Origin: Tubiluchus corallicola
Lineage: Eukaryota > Priapulida > Priapulimorpha > Priapulimorphida > Tubiluchidae
Assembly (NCBI GenBank): GCA_030141605.1
Contig: JAQGDQ010000018.1
Location: forward strand, 906,501-970,500
Direction: 5' to 3'
DNA length: 64,000 nt
Each line of letters begins with the position of its first letter. The stretch's first letter is position 1. Below are positions 14,501 through 24,294 of this stretch, one piece after another. The position numbers and the translations under genes are program-made. The notes under the pieces were generated by a model that had not been told where the DNA came from, searched no databases, and saw only the letters and a list, made by a program, of their open reading frames with translations.

Positions 14501-16226
14501 AATGAGCTGATTTTGACTCAGCTCAAGTTCTTCGTTTTCAGTTCCATCAAGAACATTGCTAATAAATATCTCTGGAAAATACGTGCAGAATTAAAAAGTA
14601 GTAATGGCAGCTATGATGAGCCACTCAACCAAGAAATGTGGATCAGCTAATCTGAGAAAGTGAATGATAATTTAAATAGACAGTTTGATGCCCAAGAAAT
14701 TTTGAAATGAACTAAGTTTTCTGTAACATTAACATAACACAGGCCAACCTTAGTACTTGGAAGAAATTTTTTTTCTCAAATTAAACATTGTACTTGCTTA
14801 CTTTTTAAAACTTCTTTGATGCTGAAAAGTTTTTAGGATTTCAAGTATGGATTTAAGTAATAAATATAACCCGTTAGGGTCTCTATACGATTTTTCATGT
14901 TACATCAGTGGTTTATTGGCTCCACTTCACTTTATTTAAATGAGTTAATGGTAGCTGTTAATTCTACAGAGTGGGCATAGCAAAAACCAAGAAATTCTCT
15001 ATTATTGGGACATAGTAAAGCTCCCACTTTTTACTATTGCATTTCAGTTCCATCATTCAAAGGATTGGAGCAGGATTTCGAGGGGCATGAAGTTGATGGA
15101 AGCACGGTGAACCAGTATATATTATTACTGTTGGGCGCTGAGTAACCCACTAGCCTAAGTAGGACAATTGCCGTACATGGGCTAGCTGAAATAGGACGCG
15201 TCGTACATGGGCTAGCCCAAATAGGATGTGTCATACATGGGCTGCCCAAGTAAGACACTAGAGACAGGTCGCGAATTGAGTTGTTTAGCATACTGGCACC
15301 ATCCGTTGTCCTTTTTTATGTAATAATAACAATAATTAAAAACGTCAATACACATCAAATAATTTATTATAAAATTATTCTGATGAAATAAAAGAATTTT
15401 ATTCTGAGCTGGTTGAACAGACAGTATTAAATTTGGCTTCGATATTAATGTTGTTGAAGTGAAATAAACCCACTTTTTAGGCGATTTCAACATTTGTTTA
15501 AGGTACATCATTTTTATTTCGTCTCGCTTCACAGACATCCGGGTGATCCGTTTCATTACTTCTTGGACAAATAATTGTTTTCTCCTAAGTAAACGTGCTA
15601 GCGACCTATGTGCCCTACATGCGCTAGCGAGCCATGTACGACTGTACCCTAGATGTTACAATACTATTCATATTATTGTCTTTGCTTTTTCTAAGAAGTA
15701 AAAAATTACATTTTCATGTTGTGAAGGTTTAGCAGTATCTGTCTTATTTTTAAACTTGCAATTATTTCTGTAATAACTGTGTGTATAGTTTCTTTCTTTA
15801 AAGCATTAGATACTTGGTTTAATGTTATGATGATTTCAATGGAGCTAATATAGTAATAATACTGATGATACTATTGTAAATTTTGTAAATTATCATCCAT
15901 CATTATTATAATATAAAGTTACTTTTTCTGTAAAACAAATTCAGTTTTATGTTTTAAACTTTTATCATAATTCTCAATTCTCCTCAAAAATCGCTAGTGC
16001 CCTACTTCGGCTTCTCATGTACGACACTGCTTTTCCGCAAATTTAGCACATGCGTTTTACCGGAAGTGTCCTATTTCGGCTAATGGGTTAGTCAACACCC
16101 TATATTACCTTTTAATTCAGCAGAAGCAAACGATTCGACATCATCAAGTTGATGATTGACTTCAGAATAATAGGTAAACACTGAATTGTCTAGCAATGTA
16201 CGTTCTCTCATACGTACTGATTTCAT
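2595..16226 (-). CDS. NOP9: Nucleolar protein 9 (Pumilio-repeat RNA-binding protein)
   Basis: NOP9 is a nucleolar RNA-binding protein built of Pumilio repeats; it is needed for 18S rRNA maturation in the small-subunit pathway. Coding exons, 5' to 3' on minus: 16226-16109, 14571-14448, 14050-13906, 13191-13020, 10888-10802, 8950-8824, 8663-8468, 7853-7725, 7001-6864, 6565-6344, 5902-5766, 5208-5069, 2884-2595. All phases agree and give 674 aa (human about 636). Family landmarks in order: FASHVTQTAL, NPYASHIVRTVLEIL, CDSISSHVVQCL, HQIGNFVVQTLI, KAFHCDEPESR, QSGSHIIDAFM, KYGSRCLENIW and RFGCHAVRNFALNHFL, each matching a helix of a Pumilio repeat. The last exon is a basic tail (IRRKRKRK, IRKKKKK), probably a nuclear or nucleolar signal. 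ATG 16226 is the first Met after an in-frame stop, but an upstream coding exon joined at an AG just before it is possible, because vertebrate NOP9 has a longer basic N-terminus. Confidence 0.9.
2598..2825 (-). repeat. NOP9: In-frame tandem duplication in the NOP9 C-terminal tail
   Basis: Two copies with a period of 114 bp (38 codons) lie inside the last coding exon. Each encodes WSS, a variable stretch, AV-EKSTQ-I, and then a run of Lys/Arg. The first ends EIRRKRKRK and the second IIRKKKKK. The duplication doubles a putative basic nucleolar-targeting motif. Divergence between the copies suggests it is not very recent, and the frame is preserved. Confidence 0.8.
4480..4910. repeat. Possible degraded MITE with GATTGCAATC motifs
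   Basis: The palindromic word GATTGCAATC (or TGATTGCAATCA) occurs several times near 4492, 4522 and 4849, with loosely inverted GATCAC/GTGATC words around it. This resembles an old inverted-repeat element, but I cannot define clean ends. It lies in the last NOP9 intron (2885-5068), which otherwise shows no exon. Confidence 0.25.
5552..5625 (-). repeat. CCCAAATGTC-family repeat, copy 1
   Basis: This stretch is bounded by GGTAC and GTACC and is filled with variants of the words GCCCAAATGTC and CTCAAGTGTCCCATG. Its reverse complement aligns with 59812-59947, which is longer and has more internal units. The pair defines a dispersed family with simple internal tandem units. It sits in a NOP9 intron. 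Confidence 0.6.
8090..8170 (-). mobile_element. tRNA-related SINE-like remnant
   Basis: Read on the minus strand, this holds GGGTTTGAATCCTGG, a good match to the tRNA B-box (GGTTCGAATCC), preceded by a CAGTTTGACAGCTC-like arm. I see no complete cloverleaf, so it is better read as a tRNA-derived SINE head or pseudo-tRNA than as a working tRNA gene. It is in a NOP9 intron. Confidence 0.35.
8691..8713. repeat. CA-dinucleotide microsatellite
   Basis: A short run of ACACACACAGACACACAC-type sequence sits in a NOP9 intron, just upstream of the exon ending at 8663. Confidence 0.8.
9412..10740. repeat. Complex nested foldback with a 286-bp direct duplication
   Basis: The segment at about 9412-9698 recurs in the same orientation at about 10146-10431, with no difference that I can see. 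Between them, about 9965-10145 is a diverged inverted copy of the same segment. A second module (about 9700-9960, with the CTTAGTGATTACATTGTGTAC region) recurs inverted at about 10432-10740. The order is therefore S1, T, inverted S, S2, inverted T. It lies wholly in the NOP9 intron 8951-10801. The perfect direct copy implies recent duplication or gene conversion. No coding capacity is seen. Confidence 0.8.
12780..12828. repeat. CA/CG-rich microsatellite
   Basis: Runs of CACGCA and CACACA units occur in the large NOP9 intron (10889-13019). The rest of that intron shows no exon or recognisable element. Confidence 0.8.
15129..16102. mobile_element. MITE family A, copy 1 (in NOP9 intron 1)
   Basis: Terminal inverted repeats of about 35 bp: the left end reads TTGGGCGCTGAGTAACCCA and the right end, reversed, AGGGTGTTGACTAACCCA, both running into TAGCC-AA-TAGGAC. 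The left subterminal part has internal repeats of GTACATGGGCTAG with AAATAGGA. A related copy lies at 62007-62725. The hexamer TATTAC flanks both sides (15123-15128, 16103-16108) and may be a target-site duplication. The open frames at 15034-15556 lie wholly or mostly inside the element and resemble no transposase. Confidence 0.85.
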
Positions 16227-17389
16227 TTCACGGTCTGTGCAGTGTTTAATATAATTAACACAATAAATTTCATGTCAATTTATTATTATTATATCAACAT
16301 GAGGTGTGTGGAAGGAATCAGGAAACAATACAAACACTGGCATCATGATAGACAACTGTCATACTGTTTGCCAATATCTTCTGTTAAGAAATTTCGAAAC
16401 AAAAACGCATCATTCCGCATATTACTTCAGCACTGTTCTACATGTTATTTGCTGATGATTGAGCAACGAGTTGAATACGGCAAGAAACACTAAGCACGTT
16501 ATTCCTTCAAGATTCTGTTTAGTTTTGACACTTTGGAATTTTGTAGTGTTTGTAACAGCGTCATCATTCAATGAACCATACGTCCAGTGACATGATTCTG
16601 TTCACATCTTTATGCCAGGACTCGCTGCAATGTCCCAAGTTCATTTATCATTGAGGATCAATTCTGAAGTGTTTAAATATTTCTGTGCAAAATCTAAATG
16701 ATTTTTTATCTTAACATTTGCCCCCCTGCAGGTTTTCTAGATCTTCCCTGGATTATCAACAGGCAGTCTAAGCATATGCCCATCACATCGTAGACGGCAT
16801 CTTTCTATTTTTGCTGTCCAAGGTTCTGCTTTCTTTTTTCAATACAGATCTTTATTTGAGATTTTCTTTGGCTATCTGATACCCAAAATGATTCTATTCT
16901 TTCGCATTTGAAAAGATCAGTTTCAGTTTTATGACTTTTTCAACTAAGGTTGAGAATATTCTAATTTTTATTTCCTAACAAAACTTGTTACTTTCAAAAG
17001 CTTTTGCGAGTCTTAGTGGTCCACTCCAGTTTCAGCAATATTATTTATTATGCCTGCAACTGCATTATGAAGCTTAGTAATGCTACGTTTTAGTATCTCT
17101 GCAGTGAGATTGTTAATTTGAAAACATCAATTGCCTACAGAGATTTTATTACTTAAAATTTTTTGTCTGTTGTAAAAGGTTCCAAATTTGCAGTTGGTGA
17201 AATATGTCCCAATGCTTCTTATAAAATTCCCAAATTCAATAAAAAGAATTCTTAAAAGAATTGGTAATTAGTTTAGCTTTTTGGAGCTTTCAATATCTAA
17301 TATATGAGACATATCTATTATATCCACCATGATAACACTGAAGAATTGAAAAACTTGGGGATAATATTTTACGGAGAAACAATGCATGC
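16227..17389. other. Upstream flank of NOP9, no gene seen
   Basis: This should hold the NOP9 5' UTR or promoter, but no TATA box or CpG-rich promoter can be picked out by eye. The plus-strand open frame at 16242-16493 has no family resemblance. Confidence 0.4.
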
Positions 17390-17785
17390 ATATGCTGAAA
17401 ACAGGGTCAGATGTGATGGAAGATTATTGAGCAAAGGAGACTGTGGGAGGCAGAGTTAATGATAAAAGCAAGAGTGTGTGTGCAGTTGAATTGAATGGTA
17501 AAAACCTGTTTAAATGGAAAAGCAATGATGGTATGAGAATTTGTGTATGTACCATTTGAGCATGTTCTACTGTATTGTGAATTACTTGAAATTGAAAGGA
17601 ATAATGTAAATGGGAATGACATAAATGAGAGTGAACGATTAGGTCGGTTTTTGTTTTGTGATGGTACAAAGGAAGGACAAATTGTCCTGGGTGAAGTTAT
17701 GAAAAAAAAGATGGCAGTCAACAAAGAAAACTTCAACAATATCTACAGGATGGTCGAGTGGAGGAATCTCTTGCCATGTTAAAAA
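17390..17785 (+). mobile_element. Decayed retroelement C-terminal fragment
   Basis: The plus frame from about 17543 reads VPFEHVLLYCELLEIER, which resembles the E-HVLLYC-Y-ER tail downstream of many non-LTR reverse transcriptases. It continues to IVLGEVMKKK and then stops. The upstream frame is broken. The family is not resolved. Direct repeats and an AATAAAGATAC-like end (about 18643-18653) further downstream may be its 3' UTR. Confidence 0.45.
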
Positions 17786-17954
17786 GTTTTGAGACCTACG
17801 TTTGAGACATAAGGATGAAAATGAAGAAATCCACGGCGAGATGATGCTTGCAAGATATCCCATATTCACAAGCGCTGCTCAGGTCCTGAGTTGTCCTTTC
17901 GTTGTCAGGTTAAGTGTTCCGATGCTTTCATCGTTTCTCGAGAGTAAAACTCCA

Positions 17955-18110
17955 GTTAAATGACTTAAATCTGTCTGCATTTCTCCGCTGTGAAGATTGG
18001 CGAGTTAATTAATATAATGTAAGTGTCAATTTAAATCTGTCTGCATTTCTCCACTGTGAAGACCTGACGAGTTAATTAATATTAATAATAATATAATGTG
18101 TCAATTCTCT
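17955..18110. repeat. Two-copy tandem repeat of about 75 bp
   Basis: The segment containing TTAAATCTGTCTGCATTTCT, then CTGTGAAGA and CGAGTTAATTAATAT occurs twice in a row. It probably belongs to the 3' part of the retroelement fragment upstream. Confidence 0.7.
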
Positions 18111-18657
18111 ATTTACATCAAATTTGCTTCATCCATCATTCATTGTCCAGTGTCTGGTTCTCTGATATCAATGTGAGCAGTCAATACTGCTACATGTATT
18201 TGGCTCAAATAAGTCCTGTATCTTGACTTTTCATTATATCAACATTATAACATATATGTATTTATTATGTCTTTATGTCCTTGATATTTATGTTCAAATT
18301 TAAACCTAAATCCCAATAGTTTTATCTTAATGCACTCACCATTCCTTTACTTACTGAAGCAACTTGGTATGCTCCATCTGTAAACTTCATGCTCTATTTA
18401 TCACACCTTATTCTGAAATCTTCGTCAAGATAATTGCGCATATCACTGATACACACAGTAATAGCAACATTTCTTACAGGGTGGTTGACTTTGGTAACTT
18501 TTAGTTTTTCGCCACCCTTTCACCAATCAATTGAATATCATTAACTCATATAATTTACTCATTTAATAATCTTGTCACTTTGTATTATACTATCTTATTA
18601 TCGTTTCATGCTTTGTGTTTTTCTTGTAAAAAAAGGTGATAAATAAAGATACTTACT

Positions 18658-20520
18658 TATATCACTACTGTTACCATCTCAAAATAGATACTAAGCTGAT
18701 GGCTTATGTGCACTAAGAACGTTTTTTCTTTAATCAATATTTGGAAGAATATCTCGCACGATCTTCGTGTGAAACTCGTTTCCCACATTTCTTTCATTTT
18801 CATAATACACGTAGTGCAGTAAAATAAGTTGTAAATCCTCCAAGTCCAAGCCACACAAAATCTATCACGTTCAGCTATCTTCAATCTAAATAATGGTTTT
18901 CTAATAATTTCCCTGCTCACTAATTGTGCGTTCACCATATATATATATTGTATAAAAAAATTGTATATATAACTCAGCATTGTACATATTATTCATCCAG
19001 CTTTCAAAATAAGATTGTGGTTTATTATTCAAATACTTACTAGCCGTAGAACATGCTTCAAGTTTTTTCTGCCATAGTTGTTAACATTTTCCTTTGCCTT
19101 TTGTTCAAATAATTGCAACCTTTTAAACTAAGGTTTACACTTAGTTATTTTCTTCAATCCAGCCTATGAAAGTTCTCTTAAAGCAAAGATGTTCCCAAAC
19201 ACTTCTAAACTTGATTCCTCTTCAAAATATGGTGGTAATAAATAAAATACCTGATCCACATAAATAATGTGTTTTAACATTTATTGTAGAAAGTAATAGT
19301 TTTAACAGAAAATATTTTCCAGAATCTTTCATCCCGTATTGTGCTCTATCTTCTAGTTAAGTAATTATGTAATCAGTAATATATATGATGCATACAGCAA
19401 ATTCAAGGAAGTGTGCCACACCAGCTAGGGCTACTACAGCCCTCCCCTTCCAACAGATTTTTTTCTCACAAATTCAATACACCATGTTGAAGGAACGCAG
19501 GTACTATCTATGCAGTCATTTATACATGAATTCACTTCTCCAAATTATCTCAAAAAGTGCAACTCTGACTACTTGAGCTATGAAGCAAGCATAATCAATA
19601 TTTATACAACACATTATGATAATTTTTTTACATCAATTCAATACTTTATGCCAGGCTGGGTGTTGGCCACTCCTGCCAGATTGCCACTCAAAGTGCTGAC
19701 AGAACGAATTTTTTCAGTCGGAATAACAAAATAGCTATAATCGGGTTTTGGGGAACAATACATCATCAACAACAATAATAGCAATGACACCAACAACAAC
19801 ACACAAGCCCACCACAAGTAAACACAAAAAACAATAAACAGTTATTATACCTGCACTAAAAAGAACTAAAGGGATGGGAAGCACAAAAACAATAGTCAGA
19901 TAAAAACACCTCTGGTCGCAAGATAATGATCAAATGTCAAAGTCAAAAACTGTAAATTTGGATTCCTAATTCCCTCTCCCACCCGACTAGGACAAGCAAA
20001 CCTCCACCTCCTCGAACATGTACCCTACTTCATTGTGTTCTATTGTGATCATTGTGATCTAAAGAATACTTAAGTCTTGGGAACATCGGTTCAGATTGAA
20101 AAGGCCAAAAACAAAAGGTCTCAGAAAGCTAAATAAATGTAATAAAGAAACTTAGAAAAAATTGAAACTAAAAATTGAATTGAAACGTATATATACAACA
20201 AACAAGTTTTTGCTTACATAACCACATATTCCCGTAATTATACACATTCTAAATAGTGCTAGAAACCTAAATACCTCTTTCGCAAGGTGTTTCTGCTTTC
20301 TGTTAATAAGTATAACCCTAGTATGCATTACAGATGCTATAGCATTATTGATGATTTGGACATGCCAAATCCTAGCTCATGTATGTGTTCCTCATTGGGT
20401 CTACCTGTTATAATTATGTGCTTTCATTGTCAGCTATTCAGTCTGCATTGTCTATTATCCAAATGGATGAAGCAAGCAGTTGGGGGCAAAAAATAGCTGA
20501 ATTGTTATGAATTATTTTAG
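18658..20520. other. Gene-poor intergenic stretch
   Basis: No supported exon. There is a CAA/CAACAA-rich low-complexity patch near 19757-19815 and a C-rich patch near 19975-20015. The 107-codon minus frame at 18657-18980 is low-complexity and unsupported. Confidence 0.4.
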
Positions 20521-20650
20521 GCCTAGTTACTAAATGGATGGGTGACGTCCAAGAATATGAAAACTGTTTTGTGTTTTTTTTTAATGCCTGTGGTACTAAA
20601 TGGACTGGTAACCCCCAAGAACAGGAAAATTGTTTTGTGGTAATTTTACT
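20521..20650. repeat. Two-copy tandem repeat of about 65 bp
   Basis: Two adjacent diverged copies share TACTAAATGGA, then GGT-AC-CCAAGAA and AAA-TGTTTTGTG. No function is apparent. Confidence 0.65.
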
Positions 20651-21309
20651 GCTTCTGGCTACTTATTTTGTTGAGGGATGATGTATACTCTTCCATAAGT
20701 GAATAAATCCATCTCTGCTGGTTTAGTATATCGATCATGAACCACTTGCAATGTAATAAGTATATGCCACTGAGTGTTGGATATCTGCTTCTATTGCACA
20801 TTTGTGCCCTAAGGTCACTGCAAAAACTTGAGAGCTCAAATGCTTGAGAAAGTTTAACAACAATAAGATTTTCACCTCTTTTTTATACCATGTGGAAGGT
20901 GCACATGCCATTGATCATTGGTGGGTAGATAGCACTAGTAGTTGAAAGCCCAGCAGTTACGTAACCACTCCAAATGACTAATGTCCAATAACTGAGATTA
21001 TCATTCATCAGATTATTGTCTATCCTCGGTGTATACCCTGCCAGTTTCATGGCTGTAGACTTCTGTAGTTCCGAATTAATATGAATTAAAGTGGATGCGT
21101 AAGAAACTTCAACGCCAAATATAAATAATGACTATAAGAAATCATTAAGTGGGCTCTTTTAGATCCGCAATTTTCGCAAATAAGGATTACACCAAATTCC
21201 AACAGGAACTTTGTAATTAGCGATTTCCAAGTAGTAGTAGTTTTTCTAATTTCCTTAAGTTTTTGCCAACAATAAACGTTAATTTTTGAACTTCATTTCA
21301 GCCCAAAAC

Positions 21310-21981
21310 ATGGTTGCTAACAGGTCGTCACGAACTGCTATTCATACTGCAATATTTGGCTTTTATGCTTATGCACTGTACTATGATGTGTACACACTGA
21401 CTGCAATAATGCCTCATCGCACAAACTATGGTGGACGTTACAAATACCTTACTCAGTGGAATTTTATGATACAAACTTTTTTCTTTGGTTTATGTTGTTT
21501 GCGCGATTTCTTAAATATTGATTGTCAAAGCAAATTGCACAAATTTTTGGATTTGCTGTTTTCCGTAATAGCATTCCCACTTGGACTATTTGTTGTTGTT
21601 ATATTTTGGGGCTTATGGATAGTTGACAGGGAGCTTATTTATCCCTCTGCTCTGGATAAAATCATTCCCCAATGGATGAACCATGCCTGGCATACATTTG
21701 TATTACCATTCATTATCATAGAAAATTTTATAGTTTATCATCAGTACCCTCGACCAAAGAGAGGAATTCTAGCATTGGCAAGTTTAGCTGGGGTATACGA
21801 AATTTGGTTACTTTGGGTTAAGCATCATGCGGGTCATTGGACTTATCCATTTTTTGAGGTTCTTTCCACACCACAGATTGTTGGATTCTTTGTTATCTGT
21901 AATATCATTATGATATCTTTTTATTTACTAGGAGAAGCTATTACAGGTATAATTTGGGGTACAAAAAGAAAGTCATTGTAA
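21310..21981 (+). CDS. AIG1/ADTRP-family integral membrane hydrolase
   Basis: Members of this family (androgen-induced gene 1 and ADTRP in vertebrates) are multi-pass membrane threonine hydrolases that cleave fatty acid esters of hydroxy fatty acids. The frame gives 223 aa. Family landmarks: YKYLTQWNFMIQ with Thr48 at the nucleophile position (AIG1 Thr43), FPLGLFVVVIFWGLW, DRELIYP, NHAWHTFVLPF with His128 at the catalytic position (AIG1 His134), HHQYP, and a C-terminal hydrophobic helix before GTKRKSL. About six hydrophobic segments are visible. I start at ATG 21310; a TTTCAG acceptor ends at 21301, so a non-coding 5' exon is likely. The coding region has no intron, unlike vertebrate AIG1. 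I cannot say whether it is closer to AIG1 or ADTRP, so no symbol is given. Confidence 0.9.
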   Translation: MVANRSSRTAIHTAIFGFYAYALYYDVYTLTAIMPHRTNYGGRYKYLTQWNFMIQTFFFGLCCLRDFLNIDCQSKLHKFLDLLFSVIAFPLGLFVVVIFWGLWIVDRELIYPSALDKIIPQWMNHAWHTFVLPFIIIENFIVYHQYPRPKRGILALASLAGVYEIWLLWVKHHAGHWTYPFFEVLSTPQIVGFFVICNIIMISFYLLGEAITGIIWGTKRKSL

Positions 21982-22095
21982 AAGCTGCCATTTAAGCCAT
22001 CAGTTTAATTTTAATTACTACACTGACATGTGAAAATGCAACAAAGATTTTAATAGCACTATTTCACAAATTTGGTTTGTTTCACCAGTGATGAA

Positions 22096-22101
22096 AATAA
22101 A
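22096..22101 (+). terminator. Poly(A) signal of the AIG1-like gene
   Basis: AATAAA lies 115 nt after the stop codon and is followed by AT- and GT-containing sequence, as expected for a cleavage region. Confidence 0.65.
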
Positions 22102-22334
22102 GGTTTAATATGAAAAACACAAGCTTGTGGTACTAGCTGATATATGAACTAGTTTGCTAATCATTAATTGCTTTGATGACATGTAGTTCAAATTTTAAAT
22201 TGGTCTAATGACTGTTGGTGATATATGTGCTTTAGTAGCTTTAGTTATGCTTAATTTAATTTTGAATTTGTTGTGCCTTTGAATTAATTTGTTTTAAGGG
22301 CAATACAGCATATCAGTGATTTCTGTATAATGTA

Positions 22335-22525
22335 CAGTCAAACTTCATTATAATGGCCCCCTTTAGAGTGCCATCCTCAGTTAATGCTCAAATTTTTACC
22401 GAAACAAAGTGTCTGTATTTGTACAGACATGAATGTATTAATGCACCTCGTTATAGTGCCAAACTCGCTATAGCGCAAACGTTTTTCTGGAATCCCTATG
22501 TAGGTGGTATAAAGAAGTTTGACTG
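22335..22525. mobile_element. 191-bp MITE with TA target duplication
   Basis: The ends are perfect inverted repeats CAGTCAAACTTC / GAAGTTTGACTG flanked by TA on both sides, as in Tc1/mariner (pogo/Tigger-like) non-autonomous elements. The interior contains ATTATAATGGCCCC and CTCGCTATAGCGC words. It lies 3' of the AIG1-like gene. The open frame at 22353-22568 is an accident of this element. Confidence 0.85.
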
Positions 22526-23932
22526 TAGTTTTTATCAGTTGCTCTTTTGGTTGTGCAAATTCATGTAATTTAACTTGGTATTTAGCTAAAATTTAAATGG
22601 TGTGCTTCTTCTGTGTACATAGTTGTCTCATGTTAGTAGCAATTGTTGTTCTTACTTTTGTTATCTTTGTTATATAACATTTAAATTTCGTTGTTAGGGC
22701 TGTTTTGTACTGTTTGTCTATACTACATGCTCATTTTTTGTATAATGTGATACACTTTTACTGTGAACCAGGTTTTAGAATTGTAATTAATGTTGATTCA
22801 TTAATTTTATTTATTTTAAATCGGTGGTCAAAAGATTACATTTATGTTTTTGTTATGTGTGATTTATGAACAGTATTACAAATATGTAGTTACGTTTTAT
22901 GTATAAAAGATCAAATTTACTTGTAATGAAAAATTGTTTGGTAAAATAAAACGTAGTTGTGTGAATTGTGTGTCAAGTTGTTTTGGATTTATAATTAACA
23001 TTTTTTCTGTGATTTTGAAAATCACCAAGACCAAAACCAATTAATTTGCTTATAAGATATGAGCTAATTAATTAATGCCATAGATAAAATCCTGACCAGT
23101 GAATATGTTGATGAAATTATGAAGTTCTCTTTCATAATCTGAATGCAAAATCATTTAACGTTTTAGCAGTTGTGAAGCGGTTAATAAAATTACCTTGTTG
23201 ACATACTAATACGAACTGTTTGACCGCAACTGATCCTACTGAGACCTAGCACATTGTTAGTGACATAGAAATTAATAAAAACAGTTTATATGGTTTTTTC
23301 AGTAATTTTTTGCAGCAGATGTTCTTCTGTTGTAGTATAGGCTAACAATAAACTGACTATCGATTACATGATAAAAAAATGATTACAAAATAATTAAAGG
23401 CATATTGGTCAGTAGTTATTATTAGAATACTGATCGACTTGTTGACTGTCGAACTAGATTCAAACCGAATTTCAAGATTTCGAATCCGAAATTGACTTCA
23501 GTTTTAAAGATTTCCAAACAAATTTTCGAATCATTAATGAAAAGCAGTCTTGCAGGGATCATGCATATTGCTTCGTTTTGTTCTGCAGTAAAAATGCTAA
23601 TTTGTTTAAAGATTGTGTACGGAAATCACAGCCAAAAAAATTAAGATAATTCATATTGCATGCTTTATCAAACGTAGTAATGGTAAAAAAAGTGTGTAGT
23701 CGAGTTATGCGAATCCATAATTATAGCTTTTAGTTTCAATCGAATTTAAAAAAATCATTCTAAGCAGTTCAAATAACATTCAATGCTCATTGCTCACCCC
23801 TACTTATAACTAACTATATATTATCTATACGATTTATAAGTCATTTTCAGCGGTTCACTGGCTCCACTTCACCTTTTCAAAGGTGAGCACAACCTATTGA
23901 GTGTGCAAGAGTAGATTATTTTCCAGTATGTT
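22526..23932. other. AT-rich intergenic sequence
   Basis: No exon or element with clear ends is seen here. Confidence 0.4.
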
Positions 23933-24093
23933 TTTCCTGTTAATGGTTTAAGAAAGACAATACAGCAAGTGATGTTATAAAACTGATAATTGTTAACTAT
24001 ACATGCAGTCATACAATGCAATCTTGAGTGTGTGTAAAAGGCCTATAAGATTTGCAATAGCAACAAACGAAAATTGACCTAGAAATTCGCGAC
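23933..24093. repeat. Paralogous segment holding an unoccupied transposon target
   Basis: This segment matches the sequence that flanks the hAT-like insert. The left part (GTTTAAGAAAGACAATACAG onward) matches about 24487-24548, and the right part (ATACAATGCAATCTTGAG onward) matches about 25283-25350. Here the two halves are continuous through ATACAAT (24011-24017), so this copy preserves the state before insertion. Confidence 0.85.
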
Positions 24094-24294
24094 TTGCAAT
24101 CACTACAGTACCTATTTTGATTTTCAACATCAGTGTTTCGAAGATTTTGCACATTGATTTATCAGCCGAGCAAGTGAGCCCGTGGTCTCAGCCTCAGTAG
24201 CTGCAGTGAGGTTGTACCGTTGTAGACAGTTTTAATACGGTTACTTGTCAGATGCTTGCAATAGACGTACTGGGCATTCGTTGAAAACGACTTA

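Noticed and set aside
15034-15556. Two minus-strand frames of 85 and 114 codons
   Set aside because: Both lie wholly or mostly inside MITE family A copy 1; the composition reflects internal direct repeats, and no transposase motif is seen.
18657-18980. 107-codon minus frame
   Set aside because: It begins in AT-rich low-complexity sequence, has no motif and no splice support.
17955-20650. CRISPR-like array from the short direct repeats
   Set aside because: Only two copies each, adjacent without spacers, in a eukaryotic genome.
21286-21309. Upstream extension of the AIG1-like frame from a TTG
   Set aside because: The extension runs through a polypyrimidine-CAG splice acceptor and has no ATG; ATG 21310 begins the family-like sequence.
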